A stretch of DNA of 5,586 nucleotides from an uncultured Candidatus Melainabacteria bacterium. Its GTDB lineage: Bacteria > Cyanobacteriota > Vampirovibrionia > Gastranaerophilales > Gastranaerophilaceae. Both the position numbers and the translations under genes were made by a program. This document shows positions 1 through 5,586 of this stretch, one piece after another. Position 1 is the first letter of the stretch. The number at the start of each line of letters is the position of its first letter. Below the pieces are notes generated by a model. It saw only the letters and a list, made by a program, of their open reading frames with translations, did not search any database and had not been told where the DNA came from. The stretch is taken from contig CALBKW010000015.1 in assembly GCA_937895785.1 (NCBI GenBank), positions 1 through 5,586 of the forward strand. The letters run 5' to 3'.

Positions 1-24
1 ATTTTTAAACAGCAAAGTTTAGAT

Positions 25-50
25 GCCACCTGTCAGGTGGCTTTTTTATT
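25..50 (+). terminator. Rho-independent terminator of an upstream plus-strand gene
   Basis: GCCACC (25-30) and GGTGGC (36-41) form a perfect six-pair GC-rich stem around TGTCA; two further inner pairs are possible. Six T follow (42-47), then ATT. This is the classical intrinsic terminator layout and reads only in the plus direction, because the minus-strand side has no T run after the stem. It should end a transcript from a gene left of the window, of which no coding part can be recognised in bases 1-24. Confidence 0.9.
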
Positions 51-101
51 TGCAAAATTTCAAGTATAGCAATAGTTCTACAGCATAGTGTAAGTAATTT
101 T

Positions 102-127
102 ACGTACGTTAAAACACGTACGTTTTT
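102..127 (+). repeat. Double ACGTACGT dyad, possible second terminator
   Basis: The self-complementary octamer ACGTACGT occurs at 102-109 and again at 116-123, 14 bases apart, with TAAAAC between. The two copies can pair as an eight-pair hairpin with a six-base loop, followed by TTTT and then ATA. This looks like a modest plus-strand terminator. An alternative hairpin pairs AAAAC (111-115) with GTTTT (122-126). It could equally be a tandem protein-binding site, since each copy is itself a palindrome. It lies in the non-coding stretch between the strong terminator and the 3' end of the minus-strand gene. I see no coding sequence in 51-176 and no clear minus-strand terminator for rarA. Confidence 0.5.
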
Positions 128-176
128 ATACTGACAAATTTCAAAGAAAAAAGTTTTATAATATTATTGAAAGTTA

Positions 177-1406
177 TTACAGGTATTTTCTGTCAACTAA
201 CTCATCTGGCATAAATTGTTGGTAAGCATCTTTTGCTATATGAGAATAGATGTACCCCTCACCAAAACCGTATTTTGCAGCATCCTTGTAGTGAGCATCT
301 CTCAAATGCATTGGTGGTGCATAATCTTTACCATTACTAATATCTGATAACGCCTCATCAATAGCCATAATTGCAGAGTTTGATTTTTTTGAATTTGCAA
401 CATAAATCACAGCTTCGGCAAGCGGGATTCTAGCCTCTGGAAACCCTAACAATTCAACAGCTTGATACGCACTGACTGCAAGAGAAAGAGCCATTGGATT
501 TGCTAGTCCAACATCTTCTGCCGCCGTGACAATCAAACGTCGAGCAATAAACCGAGGGTCTTCACCTGATGCAATCATTTTTGCTAAGTAATAAATTGCA
601 GCATTTGCATCTGAACCTCTAAGACTTTTTTGAAAAGCTGAAGCACAGTCATAATGTTCTTGTTGCGAATATCGAGTTTTTCTTGATTGTGCAAGCTTTT
701 CAATGATATCAACAGTCAAAACTCTTTTATCTTCATTGTAATTACTTGCAAAGTAAGCATTTTCAACAAGGTTAAGTGCGTAACGAGCATCACCTCTTGC
801 TAAATTGACAATAAATTCGACAACATCGTCATTGTAATCAATCGGTTGGTTGTTTTTTGCCAAATATGAAAAACCATTTTTAACAACTCTAGAAATAACT
901 TCATCGGAAAGATTTTCAAGGCGAATAACTTGGACTCTCGATAGCAAGGCAGGAACAACTTGAAACGAAGGATTTTCAGTTGTTGAGCCGATTAGAAAAA
1001 GAGTTCCGTTTTCTAAGTGAGGCAAAAGGGCATCTTGTTGAGTTTTTGAGTAACGATGAATTTCGTCAATAAATAAAACTGTTTTTTGCCCATTTCTAAG
1101 CGCTTCTTTTGCTCTTTCTACAGCATCTTTAATATCTTTAACGCCAGAAGTTACGGCTGAAATTTCAATAAATTGAGCATTTACGGTGTTAGCAATAATT
1201 CTTGCTAAAGTGGTTTTACCGCAACCTGAAGGTCCCCACAAAATAAGAGAAAACAATCTCCCAGATTTTAACAAATTGAACAATGGTGAATTTTTAGATA
1301 TAACATTTTCTTGCCCTAAAAATTCATCTAAAGTTTTTGGACGTAACAAATCCGCTAATGGAATTTGTTTATTTTGATTTTCTAGTTCCGTAAATAAATT
1401 GTTCAT
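177..1406 (-). CDS. rarA: Replication-associated recombination protein A (RarA/MgsA family AAA+ ATPase)
   Basis: This 409-residue protein belongs to the RarA/MgsA (yeast Mgs1, human WRNIP1) family of AAA+ ATPases, related to clamp-loader subunits and RuvB. Family members act at stalled replication forks and gaps and interact with SSB. Visible motifs are the N-terminal LADLLRPKTLDEFLGQ (about 17-32), Walker A GPSGCGKT (58-65), Walker B VLFIDE (110-115) followed by IHR, sensor 1 in STTENPSF (141-148, N145), and the arginine-finger candidate R157 in ALLSR. The C-terminal part, with AEDVGLANP and FPEARIPLAEAVIYVANSKKS, is the MgsA tetramerisation domain. The length is slightly below the 420-450 usual for the family, but both halves look complete. 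The ATG at 1404-1406 is the first available start: an in-frame TGA lies five codons upstream. No Shine-Dalgarno precedes it, which fits the leaderless promoter described separately. The gene is divergent from the solute-binding protein gene. Confidence 0.96.
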   Translation of the reverse strand: MNNLFTELENQNKQIPLADLLRPKTLDEFLGQENVISKNSPLFNLLKSGRLFSLILWGPSGCGKTTLARIIANTVNAQFIEISAVTSGVKDIKDAVERAKEALRNGQKTVLFIDEIHRYSKTQQDALLPHLENGTLFLIGSTTENPSFQVVPALLSRVQVIRLENLSDEVISRVVKNGFSYLAKNNQPIDYNDDVVEFIVNLARGDARYALNLVENAYFASNYNEDKRVLTVDIIEKLAQSRKTRYSQQEHYDCASAFQKSLRGSDANAAIYYLAKMIASGEDPRFIARRLIVTAAEDVGLANPMALSLAVSAYQAVELLGFPEARIPLAEAVIYVANSKKSNSAIMAIDEALSDISNGKDYAPPMHLRDAHYKDAAKYGFGEGYIYSHIAKDAYQQFMPDELVDRKYL

Positions 1407-1408
1407 AG

Positions 1409-1414
1409 TATAAT
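1409..1414 (+). promoter_or_regulatory. -10 box of the solute-binding protein gene
   Basis: A perfect TATAAT sits here on the plus strand. The expected start is near base 1421, giving a leader of about 21 bases that contains AAAAGGA (1424-1430), a Shine-Dalgarno 11 bases before the ATG. No convincing -35 is present around 1385-1391, which lies inside the rarA coding region. The box shares bases 1413-1414 with the minus-strand -10 element. Confidence 0.5.
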
Positions 1415-1421
1415 TGTAACA
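1413..1421 (-). promoter_or_regulatory. Extended -10 promoter of rarA, predicted leaderless
   Basis: Read on the minus strand this is TGTTACAAT: the extended -10 dinucleotide TG, one base, then TACAAT (five of six to TATAAT). No good -35 hexamer is found at 16-18 bases upstream, where only T/A-rich sequence occurs; extended -10 promoters often lack one. With usual spacing, transcription would begin at or next to base 1406, the A of the rarA ATG. The assignment is inferred from sequence alone. Confidence 0.5.
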
Positions 1422-1441
1422 TCAAAAGGAATAAAATAAAA

Positions 1442-2680
1442 ATGAAGAAAAAAATAATCATCGGAAGTTCAATATTTTTAATACTTTTGGTCGCATTCAT
1501 TTGTGTATCATTAGCACCAAGAAACACTAAGTCATTAGACCAAGAAGTTGTTTTTTGGACTCTTCAAATGAATGATTTTACTCCTTATATGACAGACATT
1601 ATTACAAAATTTGAATACGAAAACCCAGACATAAAAATAAAATGGATTGACGTACCGTTTTCTGAGGGCGAAAAAAGAACTCTAGCAGCAATTTTGAGCA
1701 ATAATCCGCCATCATTAGTAAATTTAAATCCTGATTTTTCAAGCGTATTGGCACAAAAAGGTGCCTTGGAAGAAATTATGCCTGAACAATTAGAAACATT
1801 TAATAAATCGCTTTTAAAATCATTAGAAGTAAATGGCAAGATGTATGCGATACCTTGGTACGCAACTTCTGCAGTAACTATTTATAACAAAGCATTGCTA
1901 GAAAAAGCTGGATTTAAAATTCCGCCAACAACTTACGAAGCAATGGGGCAATATGCACTTGATGTAAAGGCAAAAACAGGTGCTTACATATTTATGCCAA
2001 CTATTACCGAAAATGACACAATGCTTAAAATTTTAAACAAGTACGATATTAATACCCCTTATGCAGTAAAAACACCTGATTCTATTGAAATTTTTGATTT
2101 CTATAAAAAACTATATAAAGAAGATTTAATTCCAAAAGAAAGCATTAACCAAACACACAGAGAAAGCTTGGAAAAATATATGTCTGAATACATTGTTTCA
2201 ATTCAAGCAGGTGCAAATTTCTTGAACTTAATTAAAGAAAACGCACCAAGCGTATACAAAAAAACAGATGTATCAACACAACTGGTAGGCTCAGAAGGTC
2301 AATATGATTTTTCTTTAATGAACTTTGTAATTCCTAAACGAGCTAAAAATAAAGAGGCTGCACTTAAATTTGCACTTTATTTAACTAATGAAGAAAACCA
2401 ATTGAAACTTGCAAAATTAACTAACGTTTTAGCAACAAATGAAAACGCTCTGAAAAACGAATACTACCAAAAATATGATAAAAACGATATTTTAGCTAAA
2501 GCTAGAGTTATAAGCGCACAACAATTAAACAAGGTTGAACCAGTACTAAGACAACAAAAATCACAAAAAGAAATAAACAACGTTATAAACACAGCTACGC
2601 AATTAATTTTGGTTGACAATGTTGACACTAAAAAAGTTTTAGATTCAGCATCAAAAAAATGGTCAAAATTGATTGAATAG
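1442..2680 (+). CDS. Extracellular solute-binding protein, family 1 (ABC sugar-type), orphan
   Basis: This 412-residue protein resembles the bacterial extracellular solute-binding family 1 (MalE/UgpB-like), which captures sugars or related compounds outside the membrane and hands them to an ABC permease. Residues 2-4 are KKK and 5-24 form one hydrophobic segment, so it is exported or anchored. Cys21 lies in AFIC, a poor lipobox because the residue before Cys is Ile. The SLA|P site is poor for signal peptidase I because proline follows, so an uncleaved anchor is possible. Family-like blocks are EVVFWTLQ (35-42), FEYENPDIKIKW, MYAIPWYATSAVTIYNKALLEKAGF (about 134-158) and, near residues 300-325, FVIPKRAKNKEAALKFALYLTNEENQ. 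The start is the first ATG, with AAAAGGA upstream. No permease or ATPase gene is in view: rarA is divergent upstream and gyrB lies 107 bases downstream. The ligand cannot be told from sequence. Family assignment is firm; transport function is inferred. Confidence 0.85.
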   Translation: MKKKIIIGSSIFLILLVAFICVSLAPRNTKSLDQEVVFWTLQMNDFTPYMTDIITKFEYENPDIKIKWIDVPFSEGEKRTLAAILSNNPPSLVNLNPDFSSVLAQKGALEEIMPEQLETFNKSLLKSLEVNGKMYAIPWYATSAVTIYNKALLEKAGFKIPPTTYEAMGQYALDVKAKTGAYIFMPTITENDTMLKILNKYDINTPYAVKTPDSIEIFDFYKKLYKEDLIPKESINQTHRESLEKYMSEYIVSIQAGANFLNLIKENAPSVYKKTDVSTQLVGSEGQYDFSLMNFVIPKRAKNKEAALKFALYLTNEENQLKLAKLTNVLATNENALKNEYYQKYDKNDILAKARVISAQQLNKVEPVLRQQKSQKEINNVINTATQLILVDNVDTKKVLDSASKKWSKLIE

Positions 2681-2683
2681 GCG

Positions 2684-2707
2684 TTTACACTACGTAAAGA
2701 TTTTTTT
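2684..2707 (+). terminator. Weak terminator-like hairpin after the solute-binding protein gene
   Basis: TTTAC (2684-2688) can pair with GTAAA (2694-2698) around ACTAC, followed by GA and seven T (2701-2707). The stem is only five pairs and AT-rich, so termination would be inefficient and some read-through into gyrB is plausible. It begins three bases past the stop codon, which is a usual position. Confidence 0.4.
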
Positions 2708-2713
2708 ACAGTC

Positions 2714-2742
2714 ATGCAATAAGGGCTTATTTGTAATATAAT
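2714..2742 (+). promoter_or_regulatory. Probable gyrB-adk promoter
   Basis: A perfect TATAAT occurs at 2737-2742. Seventeen bases upstream is ATGCAA (2714-2719), a weak -35 with three of six matches. A closer -35 match, TTTACA at 2705-2710, lies 26 bases away, too far for this -10. Transcription would start near 2749, giving a leader of about 39 bases before the gyrB ATG. The surrounding sequence to 2770 is almost pure A/T and offers weaker alternatives such as TATAAC at 2750-2755. Confidence 0.5.
2718..2731. promoter_or_regulatory. Dyad in the gyrB promoter spacer, candidate operator
   Basis: AATAAG, GG, CTTATT forms a near-perfect inverted repeat of six-base arms centred at about 2724.5. 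It falls between the proposed -35 and -10 of gyrB. The two-base centre is tight for an RNA hairpin and no T run follows on either strand, so a DNA-binding protein site is more likely than a terminator. No regulator can be named, and chance in AT-rich DNA is possible. Confidence 0.3.
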
Positions 2743-2774
2743 AATTATATATAACATACAAAAATATTAATTTT

Positions 2775-2780
2775 GGGGGG
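2775..2780 (+). promoter_or_regulatory. Six-G ribosome binding site that sets the gyrB start
   Basis: GGGGGG stands seven bases before the ATG at 2788-2790. An in-frame TTG at 2773-2775 would give five extra residues (MGGNI), but it overlaps this G run and would have no ribosome binding site of its own. The G run is therefore read as the Shine-Dalgarno and ATG 2788 as the start. It differs from the AAAGGA-type sites of the neighbouring genes at 1424-1430 and 5273-5278. Confidence 0.7.
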
Positions 2781-2787
2781 AAATATA

Positions 2788-5253
2788 ATGGAAGAAATGC
2801 AAGGTAGCACAACTACAGCGCCTAAGCAAGAGTATGATGCAAGTAATATTCGTGTATTGGAAGGCTTGGAAGCCGTTAGAATGCGTCCCGGCATGTATAT
2901 TGGTTCAACATCTCAAAGAGGTTTGCACCACTGTATTTATGAAATCGTAGATAACTCAATCGATGAATCATTGGCTGGTTATTGTACAGAAATTCGAGTA
3001 AAAATAAACACTGACCACAGTATCACAGTAGAAGATAACGGTCGTGGTATTCCAGTTGATATAAAACCAGATTCAGGTAAATCAGCATTAGAAATTGTAC
3101 ACACAGTCCTTCACGCTGGTGGTAAATTCGGTGATGGTGGTTACAAAGTTTCAGGTGGTCTACACGGTGTAGGTGCATCTGTAGTAAACGCATTATCAGA
3201 AAAAATGGTTGTTGAAGTTTCAAGAAACGGCGGAGTTTACAAACAAGAATACTTCCGTGGTGAACCTTCAGCTCCAGTAGAAAGAATTAAAGATACAGAC
3301 AAAACTGGTACAAAATCAAGATTTTGGCCAGACCCTGAAATTTTCCAAGAAACAATTGAAGTTGATAAAGACGTAGTTGCTGGTCGTTTAAGAGAAATGG
3401 CATTCTTGAACAAAGGCTTGAAAATTATCTTTATTGACGGAAGAACTAACGAAGAAGAAGTATTCCACTATGAAGGTGGTATTGCAGAATACGTTTTATT
3501 CTTAAACAAAAACAAAACAGCAATCTTTGAAGAACCTGTTTACATTGACAAAATGGTTGGAGATTTAAGAGTTGAGGTTGCAATGCAATACACAGATGCA
3601 TACAGCGAATGTATCTTGTCATTTGCAAACAACATCAACACACACAGCGGTGGTACTCACTTAACAGGTTTCAGAAACGGTATTACTCGTGTATTAAACG
3701 ACTATGCTCGTAAAAATAACATTCTTAAAGATTCAGAAGCTAACCTAACTGGTGATGATGTTCGTGAAGGTTTGACAGCAATTGTCAGTGTTAAACTTCC
3801 AAACCCTGAATTTGAAGGACAAACAAAAGAAAAATTAGGTAGCCAAGAAGCTATGGGTGCTGTTCAAGATTCTATCAGAGATAAATTCCAAGAATGGCTT
3901 GAATTTAATCCAAAAATTGCAAGAACAATCATTGAAAAAACTCTACAAGCTCAACGAGCTAGAGAAGCTGCAAGAAAAGCTAGAGAACTAACAAGACGTA
4001 AGACAGTTCTTGAAAACTCAACATTACCTGGTAAATTGGCAGACTGTTCTAACAGAGAACCTGAAAAATGCGAAATCTTCCTTGTCGAAGGTGATTCTGC
4101 AGGTGGTTCAGCTAAACAAGGTAGAAACAGAATGTTCCAAGCAATTTTGCCATTAAGAGGTAAAATCTTGAATGTTGAAAAAGCACGTTTAGATAAAATC
4201 TACGCTAACAACGAAATTCAATCAATGGTTCAAGCGTTTGGTGTTACAATCAGCAGAAACCCTGATGAAGTTAGCTTAGAAAAACTTAGATATCACAAAA
4301 TTATTATCATGACCGATGCCGATGTTGACGGTGCTCACATCAGAACATTGATGCTTACATTCTTCTTTAGATATTGTAAACCATTAATTGAACAAGGTTA
4401 TGTTTATATTGCTCAACCACCTCTATACAAAATTACACAAGGTAAACAAAGCGAATACTTATTTGATGAAAAAGCTTTAGACAAAATGTTGAAAGAACGT
4501 GGTATCAAATCAGTTTGCTTGTCAGATAAAACTAAAACAAAATCTGTTCAAGGTGAAGAATTATTGAAATTAATTTCTAACATGTCTGCATACTACAATT
4601 CTTACAACAACCCTATTTTAGGTAGAATACCTGCAGTAATGCTTAGAGGTATGGTTCGTTCAGACATTCAAGAAGCTGATTTTGACGATCAAGCAACAAT
4701 GCAAAAACATCTTGATTACTTAACACACTATCTTGTAGACCACGCTGAAAACTACAACATTTCAGAAGCTAAAGATTACAAGTTAGAATTGAAATACAGC
4801 GCTGAAAACGCAAAATATAATCTAAAATTAACATTATCAGATGACGATTTTGTATTAATTACTCAAAGTATTGTTAAGAGTAACGAATACAAACGCCTAA
4901 AAGCAGCTTACCCTCTAATTCGTGAATACTTGATCGAAGAAGAAGGAACATTAATTTTAGAAACTGACACTGAAACTCACGAAGTTTCAACTTTCTCTGA
5001 ATTACATAAGATTTTAGATGACAGAGGTTCTAAAGGCTTGCAAATCCAACGATTCAAAGGTTTAGGTGAAATGATGCCTCAACAACTTTGGGAAACAACA
5101 ATGGATCCTTCTACAAGAACTTTATTAAAAGTGAACTTAGAAGATGCAATGCTTTGCGACCAGTTGTTTGATATTCTTATGGGTGACAAAGTTGAACCTC
5201 GTAGAGATTTCATTCAACAACACGCAGTTTACGCAACTAACATTGACGCATAG
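2788..5253 (+). CDS. gyrB: DNA gyrase subunit B
   Basis: This is the ATPase subunit of DNA gyrase, which with GyrA (not in the window) introduces negative supercoils in the cytoplasm. From ATG 2788 it is 821 residues. The GHKL ATPase domain (about 20-230) shows the catalytic base E52 and N56 in YEIVDNSIDE, D83 in EDNGRG, and the lid GGLHGVG (123-129). The transducer lysine is K347 in QTK. The TOPRIM metal residues are E434 in EGDSAGG and D510/D512/D514 in DADVD. Between QPPLYK (543-548) and FKGLGEM (756-762) lies the long insertion seen in E. coli-type GyrB, which aligns by eye throughout, and the C terminus GDKVEPRRDFI...NID matches too. This length and insertion argue against ParE. R146 corresponds to E. 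coli R136 (coumarin contact) and R457 to K447; Arg at the latter site is common in other phyla. Codon choice looks more biased (many AAC, GGT, AGA) than in the upstream gene, as expected for high expression. The gene leads into adk after 32 bases. Confidence 0.98.
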   Translation: MEEMQGSTTTAPKQEYDASNIRVLEGLEAVRMRPGMYIGSTSQRGLHHCIYEIVDNSIDESLAGYCTEIRVKINTDHSITVEDNGRGIPVDIKPDSGKSALEIVHTVLHAGGKFGDGGYKVSGGLHGVGASVVNALSEKMVVEVSRNGGVYKQEYFRGEPSAPVERIKDTDKTGTKSRFWPDPEIFQETIEVDKDVVAGRLREMAFLNKGLKIIFIDGRTNEEEVFHYEGGIAEYVLFLNKNKTAIFEEPVYIDKMVGDLRVEVAMQYTDAYSECILSFANNINTHSGGTHLTGFRNGITRVLNDYARKNNILKDSEANLTGDDVREGLTAIVSVKLPNPEFEGQTKEKLGSQEAMGAVQDSIRDKFQEWLEFNPKIARTIIEKTLQAQRAREAARKARELTRRKTVLENSTLPGKLADCSNREPEKCEIFLVEGDSAGGSAKQGRNRMFQAILPLRGKILNVEKARLDKIYANNEIQSMVQAFGVTISRNPDEVSLEKLRYHKIIIMTDADVDGAHIRTLMLTFFFRYCKPLIEQGYVYIAQPPLYKITQGKQSEYLFDEKALDKMLKERGIKSVCLSDKTKTKSVQGEELLKLISNMSAYYNSYNNPILGRIPAVMLRGMVRSDIQEADFDDQATMQKHLDYLTHYLVDHAENYNISEAKDYKLELKYSAENAKYNLKLTLSDDDFVLITQSIVKSNEYKRLKAAYPLIREYLIEEEGTLILETDTETHEVSTFSELHKILDDRGSKGLQIQRFKGLGEMMPQQLWETTMDPSTRTLLKVNLEDAMLCDQLFDILMGDKVEPRRDFIQQHAVYATNIDA

Positions 5254-5285
5254 GTTACATTTTATAAAACAAAAAGGAAAAAAAG

Positions 5286-5586
5286 ATGAAAAAAGAATTA
5301 ATATTTTTAGGTCCACCAGCTTGCGGTAAAGGTACTCAAACAAGCAAACTTGCTGAACACTTGAACTTTCCACACGTTGATACAGGTTCTTTATTAAGAG
5401 CAGCAGTAAAAAATCAAACTCCAGAAGGTGTTACTGCTGAAAGCTACATGTCAAAAGGACAATTAGTTCCAGTAGAAGTTGTTGCAGCTATCATCAAAAG
5501 AAGACTTGCTGAACCTGATTGTGCAAACGGTTACGTTTTAGACGGTTTTCCAAGAAGCGTTGAACAAGCTGGCATGTTAGAAGAAA
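5286..5586 (+). CDS. adk: Adenylate kinase, N-terminal 100 residues (truncated by window end)
   Basis: Adenylate kinase interconverts ATP + AMP and 2 ADP in the cytoplasm. The visible part covers the P-loop and the AMP-binding region. The P-loop is GPPACGKGTQ (9-18), where Ala12 replaces the usual second glycine of GxPGxGKGT. Next come DTGSLLRA (32-39; T33 and R38 are AMP-binding equivalents), SYMSKGQLVP (53-62), and LDGFPRSVEQA (85-95; R90 and Q94). The usual DTGDMLR has Ser here in place of the second Asp. The start ATG has AAAGGA (5273-5278) seven bases upstream. There is no terminator or convincing promoter in the 32-base gap after gyrB, so the two are probably one transcript. The lid and C-terminal half lie beyond the window. 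Confidence 0.95.
   Translation, partial: MKKELIFLGPPACGKGTQTSKLAEHLNFPHVDTGSLLRAAVKNQTPEGVTAESYMSKGQLVPVEVVAAIIKRRLAEPDCANGYVLDGFPRSVEQAGMLEE

Noticed and set aside
127..136. TATACT followed by TGACA as a plus-strand promoter
   Set aside because: There is no -35 at proper spacing, and it would drive only antisense RNA into rarA.
145..176. T-rich run with an ATAATATTAT palindrome as the rarA terminator (minus strand)
   Set aside because: The palindrome has no room for a loop and no GC pairs, so a stable terminator hairpin cannot form.
1186..1377. Plus-strand open frame of 63 codons
   Set aside because: It lies antisense to the conserved Walker A region of rarA and has no family resemblance or ribosome binding site.
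2464..2757. Minus-strand open frame of 97 codons over the solute-binding protein 3' end and the gyrB leader
   Set aside because: It is mostly antisense to a real gene, with a low-complexity start in A/T-rich intergenic sequence and no recognisable domain.
2773..2787. Upstream TTG start of gyrB adding MGGNI
   Set aside because: The TTG overlaps the G run that serves as ribosome binding site for the ATG at 2788, and no other site precedes it.
5261..5268. TATAAA in the gyrB-adk gap as an adk promoter
   Set aside because: A start at the usual distance would fall within or right at the adk Shine-Dalgarno, and no -35 is visible in the gyrB 3' end.
5144..5329. Out-of-frame plus-strand open frame of 61 codons spanning the gyrB-adk junction
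   Set aside because: It overlaps two strongly conserved proteins in another frame, and no start signal or family similarity supports it.

Overview
The window is an AT-rich bacterial chromosomal segment of ordinary housekeeping type. It holds four protein genes: rarA/mgsA (minus strand), a solute-binding protein gene (plus), gyrB (plus) and the first 100 codons of adk (plus, cut by the window end). I see no phage, IS, CRISPR, tRNA or rRNA sequence, and no convincing undescribed multi-gene system. The points of interest are regulatory and contextual.

The taxon cannot be fixed from this sequence. GyrB carries the long insertion in its TOPRIM half known from E. coli-type GyrB, which is absent from the shorter Gram-positive type. 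The Adk stretch around SYMSKGQLVP resembles cyanobacterial Adk sequences as I remember them. A low-GC relative of the Cyanobacteria, such as the gut Melainabacteria/Gastranaerophilales, is one candidate, but this is a low-confidence guess.

Layout: 1-176 is non-coding. It has a textbook rho-independent terminator for a plus-strand gene lying left of the window, then a curious double ACGTACGT dyad. At 177-1406 rarA runs leftward. Only 35 bases (1407-1441) separate it from the rightward solute-binding protein gene (1442-2680). That gap contains two divergent -10 elements that overlap by two bases, and the rarA one is placed so that its mRNA would begin at the start codon. At 2681-2787 lie a weak terminator-like structure, a perfect TATAAT box with a dyad in the spacer upstream of it, and a six-G ribosome binding site. 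gyrB follows (2788-5253), then after 32 bases adk (5286 to beyond the window), probably co-transcribed with gyrB.

Functionally, RarA (stalled-fork maintenance) and GyrB (negative supercoiling) both act on replicating DNA, and Adk balances adenine nucleotides; GyrB turnover depends on ATP. The solute-binding protein has no transporter partners in view and appears to be an orphan among housekeeping genes.
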